Source of the DNA: Betaproteobacteria bacterium
GTDB lineage: Bacteria; Pseudomonadota; Gammaproteobacteria; Burkholderiales; SG8-39
Direction of reading: 5' to 3'
Assembly: GCA_005881575.1 (NCBI GenBank)
Contig: VBCA01000003.1
Coordinates: 1 to 64,000, forward strand
Length of the DNA stretch: 64,000 nt
Shown piece by piece: positions 26,449 to 35,771 of the stretch (positions are counted from its first letter, which is position 1; each line of letters opens with the position of its first letter). Position numbers and translations under genes: made by a program. The notes under the pieces are model-generated. The model was not told the origin of the DNA. It searched no databases and saw only the letters and a list, made by a program, of their open reading frames with translations.

Positions 26449-27375
26449 ATGGAATCCACCGCCATCTACCGCAAACCGAAGAAGTGGATTGCGGCCGTGC
26501 TGGGGTTGTTGATCCCGCCTGCAGGAATGCTGTACGTCGCCCGGCCTCGCTGGGCCGCAGCGTATTTTGCCCTTGCGCTGATCATCCCACTGGGCAACAT
26601 GTTTGTACTTCGCGACAGGGAGTTGGCCGGCAACGCTATTGCGCTTCTCGTTGCGATAGTCTGCGCGATCCATGCGTATCGCCTCGCCGGGGACTCTAGG
26701 GTGATCAGACGCCCCTGGTACAGCCGCTGGTACGGCTTGATTGGAATAGGCGCTGCGTTTGCGGCGCTGGCGTTCGGGGTTCGCGCTTTCCTTTTCGAGC
26801 CGTTCCGCTTCCCGTCGGAATCGATGGCTCCATCCATCGAGGCTCGCGCTCATCTGATTGTGAAGAAGTGGGGGTATGGCAATTACGGAACGTACGGAAT
26901 TCACCTCATGAGGACCGGCATGTCATCCGAGCTGCAAAGAGGAGACATCATTGTCTTCGAGTATCCCGAAGATACCGCCTTGAGCTTCGCCAAACGGGTA
27001 ATCGGTCTTCCGCGTGACAGGATTTCGTACTACAACAAGCGACTCAAGATCAACGATGAAGAGGTGCCGATACGCCGAATCGATGATTACGTTCACAGGG
27101 ATCGCACCACCCCCTCCCTCCAATATCTGGAACGGCTCGGCGACCGGGAGTACGCTATCCGCATTGAACCGGAAGCGCCTGCTGGCGTACCGATTGTGAG
27201 GGCGTTTCCGTTCAAGGAATATTGCGCCTACACGGCGGAGGGCCTGTCTTGCCGGGTACCCGATGGCCACTACTTCGTCCTGGGTGACAACCGCGACAGC
27301 AGCAGCGACAGCCGCACCTGGGGATTTGTCTCCGCGAGAAACATCATCGGCAAGGTTCAGTACATACTCCAGTGA
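26449..27375 (+). CDS. lepB: Signal peptidase I (S26), stand-alone
   Basis: The 308-aa product starts at ATG 26449; the longer ORF start is antisense to yajQ. An N-terminal membrane part (about 15-120) has roughly four hydrophobic stretches (WIAAVLGLLIPPAGMLYV, AAYFALALIIPLGNMFVL, NAIALLVAIVCAIHAY, GLIGIGAAFAALAFGV), more than the two of E. coli LepB. The catalytic domain has the Ser in FPSESMAPSI, the Lys in FAKRVIGLPRD and box E GDNRDSSSDSR. It removes signal peptides of secreted proteins. It is not in the usual lepA-lepB-rnc-era context but is coupled to two small lipoproteins, so it is probably a second, specialised copy. Confidence 0.9.
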   Translation: MESTAIYRKPKKWIAAVLGLLIPPAGMLYVARPRWAAAYFALALIIPLGNMFVLRDRELAGNAIALLVAIVCAIHAYRLAGDSRVIRRPWYSRWYGLIGIGAAFAALAFGVRAFLFEPFRFPSESMAPSIEARAHLIVKKWGYGNYGTYGIHLMRTGMSSELQRGDIIVFEYPEDTALSFAKRVIGLPRDRISYYNKRLKINDEEVPIRRIDDYVHRDRTTPSLQYLERLGDREYAIRIEPEAPAGVPIVRAFPFKEYCAYTAEGLSCRVPDGHYFVLGDNRDSSSDSRTWGFVSARNIIGKVQYILQ

Positions 27376-27575
27376 AAAGATACTTCTTGTTCTTGTTTCT
27401 CGCCTTCGTATCGACAGCGGTCTCTGCCTGCACGGCGGAGGGCATTTACGAGGGCAGCCGGGCCTACAACAAGACCATCAAGTCGACGCCCATGGAAAGA
27501 TCGAAAGACGAGCTCCCGAGTTATGATCAATACGAGAAGGAACGGCGGGGCGGCGACAAGGAGGGAAGGGAATGA
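27372..27575 (+). CDS. Small putative lipoprotein
   Basis: The 67-aa product starts at GTG 27372, overlapping the lepB stop (GTGA). It has a signal peptide with lipobox STAVSAC (Cys about 20) and a short, charged, Lys/Glu-rich mature part (MERSKDELPSYDQYEKERRGGDKEGRE). No family is recognised. The overlap on both sides (lepB before, YceK-like after) supports real expression. Confidence 0.65.
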   Translation: MKRYFLFLFLAFVSTAVSACTAEGIYEGSRAYNKTIKSTPMERSKDELPSYDQYEKERRGGDKEGRE

Positions 27576-27865
27576 AAATTCCAAGATCTATATGGATCGT
27601 TCCCGTAGCGGTCCTGTCGCTGTCGCTTTCATCCGGTTGCGCGACGTACAGAACGATCTCGACAGCCGAGCAAGGGAGCTCGAAGGTATTCAGCGGCACG
27701 CGCCTCGACGTGAGCGCGATACGGGGCGATGAGGTCGCGTTGCGGAAATTCAAAGCTGATCCGCCGAGGTATCCGCTGGTCGATCTTCCGTTGAGCATCG
27801 GGTTTGATATCGCAATTCTTCCTTTGACGGTTCCCATCGCAACAGGTGAATTGCTTTTCAAATAA
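27572..27865 (+). CDS. YceK/YidQ-family lipoprotein
   Basis: The 97-aa product overlaps the preceding gene by 4 bp (ATGA). A signal peptide ends in SLSSGC, followed by ATYRT, VFSGTRLDVSAI and the hydrophobic C-terminal PLVDLPLSIGFDIAILPLTVPIATGELL, which is diagnostic of the YceK/YidQ (DUF1375) family of small envelope lipoproteins. Function unknown. Confidence 0.85.
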   Translation: MKIPRSIWIVPVAVLSLSLSSGCATYRTISTAEQGSSKVFSGTRLDVSAIRGDEVALRKFKADPPRYPLVDLPLSIGFDIAILPLTVPIATGELLFK

Positions 27866-28091
27866 TTTCCGCTTTGCGCCGAGCTCTGTCTTGGTCGTGC
27901 TCGCATGCGTTTTGCTGCTACCTGCCGGCGGGCGCGCCGCGGTGACGTACTCTTTCGACTGGTACTGCTCGGGCTGCGCGAAGATCGGAATGGGCAGCAA
28001 CGGCAGGGAAGGGCCTTTCGGTTCGGCCTGCCAGGCGGACTCGAGCCGCCAATCAGCCCGCCAAGCTTCAGCGTTAGCAAAAAACACTTAG
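27846..28091 (+). CDS. Short putative secreted protein
   Basis: The 81-aa ORF overlaps the YceK-like gene by 20 bp. It has a plausible signal peptide (VLVVLACVLLLPAGGRAA) and a mature region AVTYSFDWYCSGCAKIGMGSNGREGPFGSACQADSS with three Cys, reminiscent of small secreted proteins of Betaproteobacteria. The C-terminus (SARQASALAKNT) may be truncated. Downstream, 28092-28250 has no convincing coding sense and reads like decayed sequence. Confidence 0.45.
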   Translation: MNCFSNNFRFAPSSVLVVLACVLLLPAGGRAAVTYSFDWYCSGCAKIGMGSNGREGPFGSACQADSSRQSARQASALAKNT

Positions 28092-28251
28092 CGATCAAAC
28101 TTCATCCAGTACTTCGTACAAGTTCGAGTTAGTCCGAAAGTACGGGTTCGTGGAAATCAGAAGAAATACGAATCTGCGTTACCGTTATGCCATTGTCATT
28201 GCGCTCGGCGGCGTGGGGAACAACGCCCCTTGGGAAAGACGAGGAGGCAGG

Positions 28252-28371
28252 ATGAGAAAGTATACGATCGCACGAATTTTCAATGCTGCGGCCCACTTCT
28301 TCACGGTGCTAGGCTTGGCGGATGTAAACCCGTCGGCCGACAGGCGCGTCGCTTTGACCCCGCAGCGCTAG
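28252..28371 (+). CDS. Possible 39-residue peptide with a strong ribosome-binding site
   Basis: GAGGAGGCAGG lies 3-12 bp before ATG 28252, the best SD in this neighbourhood. The ORF encodes MRKYTIARIFNAAAHFFTVLGLADVNP... (39 aa) with a short hydrophobic stretch. It may be the remaining start of a decayed gene. No family is recognised. Confidence 0.3.
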   Translation: MRKYTIARIFNAAAHFFTVLGLADVNPSADRRVALTPQR

Positions 28372-28415
28372 CTGGCTCCGACGGCCTATTCCATCATCGT
28401 GATTGAGCCCGGGTA

Positions 28416-29366
28416 ATGCTGGTCAAGAATTCGCAGCTGCTCGCTGCATTGATCGTCGTCCTGAACAATGTGGCACTCGTTCGCACGCTCGGACGAGACG
28501 GTTTGCGCATGACGCTCGCGAGAATATCCAAGGGTGCACGGGCAATCATCCACCCGCTCACTTGCTTCAAGGTCATCAAGGTACTCACAGCCTCCGAGAC
28601 GCAGCCCGTCGCACGGGCTTCCCCACTGGTAGCGTTGAAATACTTAAGTAAGTACTTGGGAACGGAGCTGTCTGAAAGCGAGCGCGCGTCGATCTTGATC
28701 AATCACTATACGTTCCTCAAGGATCGCGTCGAACAAGGTTTCTTTCGGAAGATCGTTGACGGAAGGCCCGAGTTGTGGAAACACCTGGTCAGCAACCGCC
28801 ATGTCCGCATCTGCATGGCCTTTCCGGTCGCGAATCATAACGAGGGCGATCTGTCGCTGGTCTTTCAGAGCGATCATACTGATATCTATACCCTCTCCTT
28901 TACGATTGGTCCGGGAGGCGTTGCAGGTCTGGATGCAGACCATGCGATGTACATAGGCCGCTTGCAAGGCACGGCGGGAGAGCTGCAGCTGATCAAGGAG
29001 ACGATGAAGGACTGCCGGGACATTTCGCCTGCAGCGTTGCTGCTCGCTGCCACGGAAGGAGTCGCCACGGCGCTGGAGCTCGGTGACATCGTCGGAATCG
29101 GCGCAAACGTCCAGATTTCGGCGAGCGCCGATTCGAGACCCGAAGGACTGGTTCACGGGTACGACGAGTTCTGGGTGGCGTCGGGAGGATTGAGGCTGGG
29201 TCGCAACATGTACCATCTGGCTGTCCCGTTGCCGGAGAAGCCGATCAAGACCATCAAGCGCAATCACCGCTCGCGGGCGCTGCGCAAACGTGCTTTCAAG
29301 AAGCTCGTCAGTGAACAAGTCTGCCGCGAGTTTAGCGCGCTTGCTCTGCATCCCCGCGACCAATAG
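28416..29366 (+). CDS. DUF535 (VirK/YbjX-like) protein
   Basis: The 316-aa cytoplasmic protein matches the DUF535 family by LINHYTFLKDRV, DLSLVFQSDHTDIYTLSFTIGPG, MYIGRLQG and the C-terminal domain with DEFWVASGGLRLGRNMYHLAVPLPEKPI. VirK and YbjX homologues are linked to envelope integrity and antimicrobial-peptide resistance in enterobacteria; the biochemical role is unknown. Base composition is less GC-rich than flanking genes, and it lies at the end of the lepB-lipoprotein stretch, suggesting a transferred segment. No strong SD is seen before ATG 28416. Confidence 0.85.
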   Translation: MLVKNSQLLAALIVVLNNVALVRTLGRDGLRMTLARISKGARAIIHPLTCFKVIKVLTASETQPVARASPLVALKYLSKYLGTELSESERASILINHYTFLKDRVEQGFFRKIVDGRPELWKHLVSNRHVRICMAFPVANHNEGDLSLVFQSDHTDIYTLSFTIGPGGVAGLDADHAMYIGRLQGTAGELQLIKETMKDCRDISPAALLLAATEGVATALELGDIVGIGANVQISASADSRPEGLVHGYDEFWVASGGLRLGRNMYHLAVPLPEKPIKTIKRNHRSRALRKRAFKKLVSEQVCREFSALALHPRDQ

Positions 29367-29380
29367 CCTATCGGAGCGCC

Positions 29381-29400
29381 CAACGGCGTCGCCGTTGTTT
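29381..29400 (+). terminator. Hairpin after the DUF535 gene
   Basis: CAACGGC-GTC-GCCGTTG (29381-29397) forms a 7-bp stem followed by only TTT. Location 15 bp after the stop and between convergent genes supports a modest intrinsic terminator. Confidence 0.5.
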
Positions 29401-29433
29401 CCCCGCGGCTGCGCGGCTGAAGCCCCCGGGAGC

Positions 29434-30168
29434 TCAGGTCTCCACGGTCAGATCAGGCCTGAACCCGGTTTGTTCGCCCGGATAGCCGCGCGGGTTGCAG
29501 ATCACCCGAGTGCCGCGCACGCGGTAGTCGAAGAAGGTGTGGGTGTGTCCGTGGATCCACAGCGTCGCACTTCCCATGGAGTCCTCCAGATCCAGAACGA
29601 AGCCGGGGTTGGCGCGATGGCCCACGAAGGCGGGGGCGATCGAGCGCGGGTGCGGTGCAAAGTGGGTGACGACCACCGTTTTCCCCGGGAAAGGCGCGGC
29701 GAGCGCAGCGGCGAGCCAGGCGCGGTGCCGGGAGCACAGAGCGATCGCATCCTCGGGCGAAAACGCACGCGAGCCGCGCTGGATCAACTGGTAGTCCGGA
29801 TTCAGCTTGCGCGCCGCCTCGATCACAGCGGGACGCTCGCCTTGAGGCGCGAGCGAGTAATCAGTCCACAAGGTGCAGCCGAGGAAACGAACGCCGTCGA
29901 CGACGGCTGTGCTGCAGTCGAGGAGCTCGACCGAGTGCTTGCGCGCCGCCGCTGCCATGGCTTTCTGCACCGTTTCGAACTCGCCCTCGTAATACTCGTG
30001 GTTGCCGGCGAGATAGAGCACCGGGCCGCCGAAGGTTTCTCTCGCCCAGGCGATTCCGGCCGCGCCGTTGGCTATATCCCCCGCCAGCACGATCGTGTCT
30101 GCGTCGTTTGCCGGGGGCTCGAAAGGCGCGAACTCCAGGTGGAGGTCGGAATAAATTCGGATTCGCAA
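29434..30168 (-). CDS. Calcineurin-like metallophosphoesterase
   Basis: The 244-aa protein shows all metal-binding motifs in order: SDLHLE, AGDIANG, GNHEYYEG, VTHFAPHPRS and GHTHTFFDY, so it should be an active binuclear metallophosphoesterase. The start is TTG 30168 (MRIRIYSDLHL) with GGAG 7 nt upstream. No signal peptide. Substrate unknown. It is divergent from the FAH-family gene. Confidence 0.9.
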   Translation of the reverse strand: MRIRIYSDLHLEFAPFEPPANDADTIVLAGDIANGAAGIAWARETFGGPVLYLAGNHEYYEGEFETVQKAMAAAARKHSVELLDCSTAVVDGVRFLGCTLWTDYSLAPQGERPAVIEAARKLNPDYQLIQRGSRAFSPEDAIALCSRHRAWLAAALAAPFPGKTVVVTHFAPHPRSIAPAFVGHRANPGFVLDLEDSMGSATLWIHGHTHTFFDYRVRGTRVICNPRGYPGEQTGFRPDLTVET

Positions 30169-30274
30169 TCGTTCTCCGTGCGGGGCGAGGGATGAGCGGG
30201 TATGATCGCGCGTTTTCGGGCGGGGCGCGGAGCGCCTTGTAGGGCGGGCACACGCCCCGTTGGAAGGAGGTCTT

Positions 30275-31042
30275 ATGGCAAAGTGGGTGCGCGTCGCCTA
30301 TCAGGGACGGGAATACTTCGGAAAGCTCGAAGGCGACAACGTCCGCGTGCACTCGGGCAGCATGTTCGCGGGTCCGGAGGCGACCTCCCAGGCGATCCCC
30401 CTCGCCGGCGCGAAGCTCCTCACGCCGAGCGTGCCGGGCAAGATCGTCGCGCTCATCGACAACTATCATGAGCTCCTCGCGAAGCTCGACCACGCGGTGC
30501 CGCCCGAGCCCCTGTATTTTCTCAAAGGCAACAATTCGCTCCTCGCGCACGGCGAGGCGATCCGCGGGCCGAAATCCTACAGCGGAAAGGTGGTGTACGA
30601 GGGCGAGCTCGGCATCGTCATCGGCAAGCGCACGAGCGGCGTGCCGGAGAGCGAGGCGGTCAAGCATATTTTCGGCTACACCTGTGTCAACGACGTTACC
30701 GCGATCGAGATCATCGCGAAAGACCCCGTCTTCGCGCAATGGACGCGCGCGAAGAGCTTCGACACCTTCGGCGTCTTCGGCCCCTGCATCGAAACCGAGA
30801 TCGAGCCGGGCAAGCTCACGGTGAAGACCGTCCTCAACGGCCACGAGCGGCAGAACTATCCGCTTTCGGACATCGTCTTTCCCCCGGAGAAGCTGGTGAG
30901 CCTGATCTCCCAGGACATGACGCTCGAGGCGGGCGACGTGATCGCCTGCGGCAGCTCGGTGGGCGTAGGGGCGATGACGCCCGGCAGCACGGTGAGCATC
31001 GTGATCGAGGGCATCGGCACGCTCACCAACAAATTCGAATAG
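30275..31042 (+). CDS. Fumarylacetoacetate hydrolase (FAH)-family protein
   Basis: The 255-aa product starts at ATG 30275 with a strong SD (GGAAGGAGGT). The FAH fold is clear: FLKGNNSLLAHGEAI, the metal-binding EGELGIVIGKR (Glu pair) and GYTCVNDVTA (Asp), ARAKSFDTFGVFGPCI, and GDVIACGSSVGVGAMTPG. Relatives act on 2-oxo-acid or acylpyruvate substrates (acylpyruvase, hydratase/isomerase of catechol pathways). No aromatic-degradation genes surround it, so the substrate stays open. It converges with argG, leaving 3 bp. Confidence 0.9.
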   Translation: MAKWVRVAYQGREYFGKLEGDNVRVHSGSMFAGPEATSQAIPLAGAKLLTPSVPGKIVALIDNYHELLAKLDHAVPPEPLYFLKGNNSLLAHGEAIRGPKSYSGKVVYEGELGIVIGKRTSGVPESEAVKHIFGYTCVNDVTAIEIIAKDPVFAQWTRAKSFDTFGVFGPCIETEIEPGKLTVKTVLNGHERQNYPLSDIVFPPEKLVSLISQDMTLEAGDVIACGSSVGVGAMTPGSTVSIVIEGIGTLTNKFE

Positions 31043-31045
31043 AGC

Positions 31046-32271
<1,226 letters not shown>

Positions 32272-32275
<4 letters not shown>

Positions 32276-33231
32276 CTTTTCACCTTTTTGTTTTCGCCTT
32301 TCTTGACCTTGCCGAGCAACAGAAATTCCATCAGCGCCTTCTGCGTGTGCAATCTGTTCTCTGCCTCCTCCCAGACCACGCTCTGCGGACCGTCGATCAC
32401 TTCGCCGGCGACTTCCTCGCCGCGGTGCGCAGGCAGGCAGTGCATGAACAGAGCGTCCTTCTTCGCCACGCGCATCATGTCCGCGTCCACCTGCCAGTTC
32501 TCGAAGTCGCGCCCGCGCTCTTCCTTCTCCGACTCGAAGCCCATGCTGGTCCACACGTCGGTCGTGACGAGGTCGGCGCCGCACGCGGCGTCCATCGGGT
32601 CGGCGAAGCTCTCGTAGTGCGCATCGTCGTAGATCCCGGCCCGCTCGGCTTCCACCTCGTAGCCGGGCGGCGTCGAGACATGCACGTTGAAATCGAAGAT
32701 CGTCGCCGCCTGAAGCCAGGTGTTGCACACGTTGTTCGAATCTCCGATCCACGCCACCGTCTTGCCCCGGATCGACCCGCGGCGCTCGACGTAGGTGTAG
32801 ATGTCGGCGAGCACCTGGCAGGGGTGGTACTCGTTGGTGAGGCCGTTGATCACGGGGACGCGCGAGCTCGCCGCAAAGCGCGACAGTATCTCCTGCTGGA
32901 AGGTGCGGATCATCACCAGATCGCACATTCGCGAGATCACCTGCCCGGCGTCCTCGACCGGCTCTCCCCGCCCCAGTTGCGAGTCCCGCGTGTACAGATA
33001 GATCGCCGCGCCGCCGAGCTGGTGCATGCCCGCCTCGAACGAAAGCCGCGTGCGGGTCGAGGGCTTCTCGAAGATCATGGCGAGGGTGCGGTCTTCGAGC
33101 GGCCAGTAGCGCTCGTAGCGCTTGAACTTGTCCTTGATCCAGCGGGTGCGCGCGAACAGGTGCTCGTACTCCCCGCGCGAGAAGTCCTTGAACTGGAGGT
33201 AGTGCCGCAGCCGGGCCTGCGCTTTTTTCAT
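32272..33231 (-). CDS. argF: Ornithine carbamoyltransferase
   Basis: The 319-aa enzyme forms citrulline from ornithine and carbamoyl phosphate. It starts at ATG 33231. Signature residues: [13 protein letters not shown] (carbamoyl-phosphate site), [13 protein letters not shown] (HPCQ), [21 protein letters not shown] and [11 protein letters not shown]. It overlaps argD by 4 bp upstream and argG by 4 bp downstream, forming a translationally coupled argD-argF-argG operon. Confidence 0.96.
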
Positions 33232-34427
33232 GCGCGTGCGGGCATCGCCGGGGCGGGCTGCGAGAGGAACGAGCGCACCAGCGGAACGAGGATGGAAAGC
33301 ACCTGGCGGGCTTCGCCTTCGTTCATCACGAGCGGCGGCAGCAGGCGGATCACCTTGTCCATGGTGACGTTGATGAGCAGGCCCGCCTCCAGGGCCTGCC
33401 CGACCAGATCTCCGCAGGGCCGGTCGAGCTCGACGCCGATCATCAGGCCGTGACCGCGTACCTCGGCTACGCCCGCACGTCCCGCGAGCGCCTCGCGCAG
33501 CCCGGCGAGCAGGATCCCGCCGATGCGCTCCGCGTTCTTCATGAGACCTTCCTCCTCGATCGCGGCAAGCGTCGCGAGGGCCGCCGCACAGGCGAGCGGA
33601 TTGCCGCCGAACGTGGAACCGTGAGTTCCCGGCTTGAACACCTTGGCCGCGGCTCCGCGTGCGAGGCAGGCCCCGATCGGCACGCCCGAGGCAAGGCCCT
33701 TGGCGAGCAGCGCGACGTCGGGCTGAATCCCGGCGTGCTGATAGACGAACCACTTCCCAGTGCGGCCCAGGCCGCACTGGACTTCGTCCGCCATCAGCAA
33801 CCAGCCCTGGCGGTCGCACAGCTCACGCAGATCGCGCAGGTACTGCATCGTGGAAATGTTGATTCCGCCCTCCCCCTGGATCGGCTCGACCAGCACCGCA
33901 ACGATGCTCTTGTCGTGCGAGGCCGCCTGGCGCACCGATTCGATATCGTTGAACGGGACGCGCACGAAGCCCGGCACCAGGGGCTCGAATCCTTGCTGCA
34001 CTTTGCGGTTGCCGGTGGCCGAGAGCGTCGCGAGCGTTCTGCCGTGGAAGGCCTTGTCCATGACGACGATGGCGGGACTCTCCACTCCCTTGCCGTGGCC
34101 GTACAGGCGCGCGAGCTTGATCGCCGCTTCGTTGGCTTCGCAACCCGAGTTGCAGAAAAACACGCCGTCGGTGCCGCTGATCGCCGCGAGCTTGTCCGCG
34201 AGGCTTTCCTGTTCGGCGATACGGTAGAGGTTGGAGGTGTGGATCAGACGCGAGCTTTGTTCTGCGATCGCCCGCGTCAGTTTCGGATGGCCGTGGCCGA
34301 GCGTGTTGACCGCGATCCCCGCGAGCGCATCGAGGTACTTCTTTCCGGATTCGTCCCAGACCCACACGCGCTCGCCGCGTGTAAAGGCGACCGGAATCCG
34401 GCTGTATGTGTTCATCGAATGAGACAT
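33228..34427 (-). CDS. argD: Acetylornithine aminotransferase
   Basis: I choose ATG 34427 ([15 protein letters not shown]), with GGGTG upstream, over the TTG five codons earlier. The 399-aa class III PLP enzyme shows [45 protein letters not shown] and the Schiff-base Lys in [14 protein letters not shown]. It converts N-acetylglutamate semialdehyde to N-acetylornithine and may also act as succinyldiaminopimelate transaminase. It is first gene of the arg operon; I see no clear ArgR box in the 224-bp gap to the divergent parA-like gene. Confidence 0.95.
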   Translation of the reverse strand: MSHSMNTYSRIPVAFTRGERVWVWDESGKKYLDALAGIAVNTLGHGHPKLTRAIAEQSSRLIHTSNLYRIAEQESLADKLAAISGTDGVFFCNSGCEANEAAIKLARLYGHGKGVESPAIVVMDKAFHGRTLATLSATGNRKVQQGFEPLVPGFVRVPFNDIESVRQAASHDKSIVAVLVEPIQGEGGINISTMQYLRDLRELCDRQGWLLMADEVQCGLGRTGKWFVYQHAGIQPDVALLAKGLASGVPIGACLARGAAAKVFKPGTHGSTFGGNPLACAAALATLAAIEEEGLMKNAERIGGILLAGLREALAGRAGVAEVRGHGLMIGVELDRPCGDLVGQALEAGLLINVTMDKVIRLLPPLVMNEGEARQVLSILVPLVRSFLSQPAPAMPARA

Positions 34428-34666
34428 GGAATCACCCGTCAATGTTTACGGCGCAGCCAAACGCTTGCGCCAAAATCTCTTTTGGAACGCGCCGCAAGGG
34501 CGCGTCGATTGCGCTTATCGCCGCGCTCGGCGTCGTCGGGTGTCGGGCCGAATGGGCGAATCCGCGGCGCCTGCGTGACGCGCTAGCCGGAGTGAGGTCA
34601 TCTCGTCGCCCTGTGCGATAATCGAATTGCTCTGAAGGGCGGGTAGCTTAGCACAACGAATCCGGC

Positions 34667-35461
34667 ATGGGAACGCGCCTGACAGTATTCAACCAGAAGG
34701 GCGGGGTCGGCAAGACGACGACCGTGCTCAACTTGGGCGCGGCGCTCGCGCGGCGGGGAGGGACCCCGCTGCTCGTCGACCTCGACGCGCAGTCGCACTT
34801 GAGCTCGATCCTCAACCCGGGAGCCGCAAGCGGCGAAAGCCTGTTCGCGTACTACAACGTAGGCAGGCCGCTCAAGGAAGTCGCGCGGCCGGTTCGCTTC
34901 GGCGGCGAGCTCATTCCCGCGCATCTGGAGCTGGTCAAGGTGGATTCGATGTTCGGCAAAGGGCCGGACATTCTGAACAAGCTCAAGCAGGGGCTGGATG
35001 CGGGCTGGGAGGGGAAGTGCCCGGTGCTGATCGATTGCTGCCCGGTGCTGGGGGTGCTGTCTCTCTCGGGGATTTTCGCCTCCGAGCGGGTCTTGATCCC
35101 AATCTCGACCGACTACTTGGCCCTGAGGGCGGCGCTCGCGCTCGAAAATACTCTGAGGGCGCTCGAGCACGTGCTGAAGCACCGCGTCGAGCGCCGCTAC
35201 CTTTTGACGCGGTTCGACTCGCGCCGGCGCATGTCGCACGACATCGCGCGGCAGCTCGCCTCCCGATTCGGGGCGGAATTGTGCCAGACGCGCATCACAG
35301 AGGCGGTGAGCCTCGCGGAGAGTCCCGTGCTCGGGAAGGACATTTTCAGCCATGCGCCCGACAGCCGCGGGGCGCAGGACTACTCGGGCCTGCTGGAGGA
35401 GTTGCTGTCTTCGGGATTTCTCGACGCCTCGTCGGCGCCCGGTGCTACTGCTACTTGCTGA
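34667..35461 (+). CDS. ParA-family ATPase (orphan)
   Basis: The 264-aa protein has the deviant Walker A KGGVGKTTTVLNLG (with signature Lys), DLDAQSHLS (Walker A-prime), and LIDCCPVLG in place of the usual Walker B (L)IDTPP. No ParB or parS-like cluster is adjacent, so it is not a replicon partition system; orphan ParA proteins position other cargoes such as chemoreceptors, pili or carboxysome-like bodies. The C-terminus (SSAPGATATC) overlaps the convergent small gene by 11 bp. No plasmid features are nearby. Confidence 0.85.
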   Translation: MGTRLTVFNQKGGVGKTTTVLNLGAALARRGGTPLLVDLDAQSHLSSILNPGAASGESLFAYYNVGRPLKEVARPVRFGGELIPAHLELVKVDSMFGKGPDILNKLKQGLDAGWEGKCPVLIDCCPVLGVLSLSGIFASERVLIPISTDYLALRAALALENTLRALEHVLKHRVERRYLLTRFDSRRRMSHDIARQLASRFGAELCQTRITEAVSLAESPVLGKDIFSHAPDSRGAQDYSGLLEELLSSGFLDASSAPGATATC

Positions 35462-35699
35462 TCAGGGAAACGATCTCTTCGAAGCTCGTTCCGTCCGGGG
35501 CGGCCGGCGCCATGCGCGGTTGCATCGCCGCGGGTCGCATGACGCTGCGTTCCAGGACCTCGCAGTTCAGGTACATCTGCCGGAGCTTTCTCTCGGCATC
35601 GGCCTCGTCGCGGCCGTGAATCATGACGTGCTCGACCACCAGGCCCTGCGGGGTACGGATGCGAAACCCGAATTTCGTGGTGTTTAATGACGGCAGCAT
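35451..35699 (-). CDS. Conserved small protein of unknown function
   Basis: The 82-aa product starts at ATG 35699 (MLPSLNTTKFGFRIRTPQG). The N-terminal half is a compact beta-alpha unit (GFRIRTPQGLVVEHVMIHGRDEADAERKLRQMY), the C-terminal half a Pro/Ala-rich linker ending GTSFEEIVSLISK. No signal peptide or membrane segment. It lies between the orphan ParA and the decarboxylase. Real-looking because of the ordered codon pattern; function not recognised. Confidence 0.6.
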   Translation of the reverse strand: MLPSLNTTKFGFRIRTPQGLVVEHVMIHGRDEADAERKLRQMYLNCEVLERSVMRPAAMQPRMAPAAPDGTSFEEIVSLISK

Positions 35700-35771
35700 A
35701 ATTTTCTCGGACGCGCCTGTATAACACAGCATTTTTCGTGTGGCAAGGCTGATAACGGCCGCTGTGTGGCT

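Noticed and set aside
34667-35461. ParA as sign of a plasmid or integrated element
   Set aside because: No ParB, replication gene, integrase or att-like repeat nearby; flanked by core metabolic genes.
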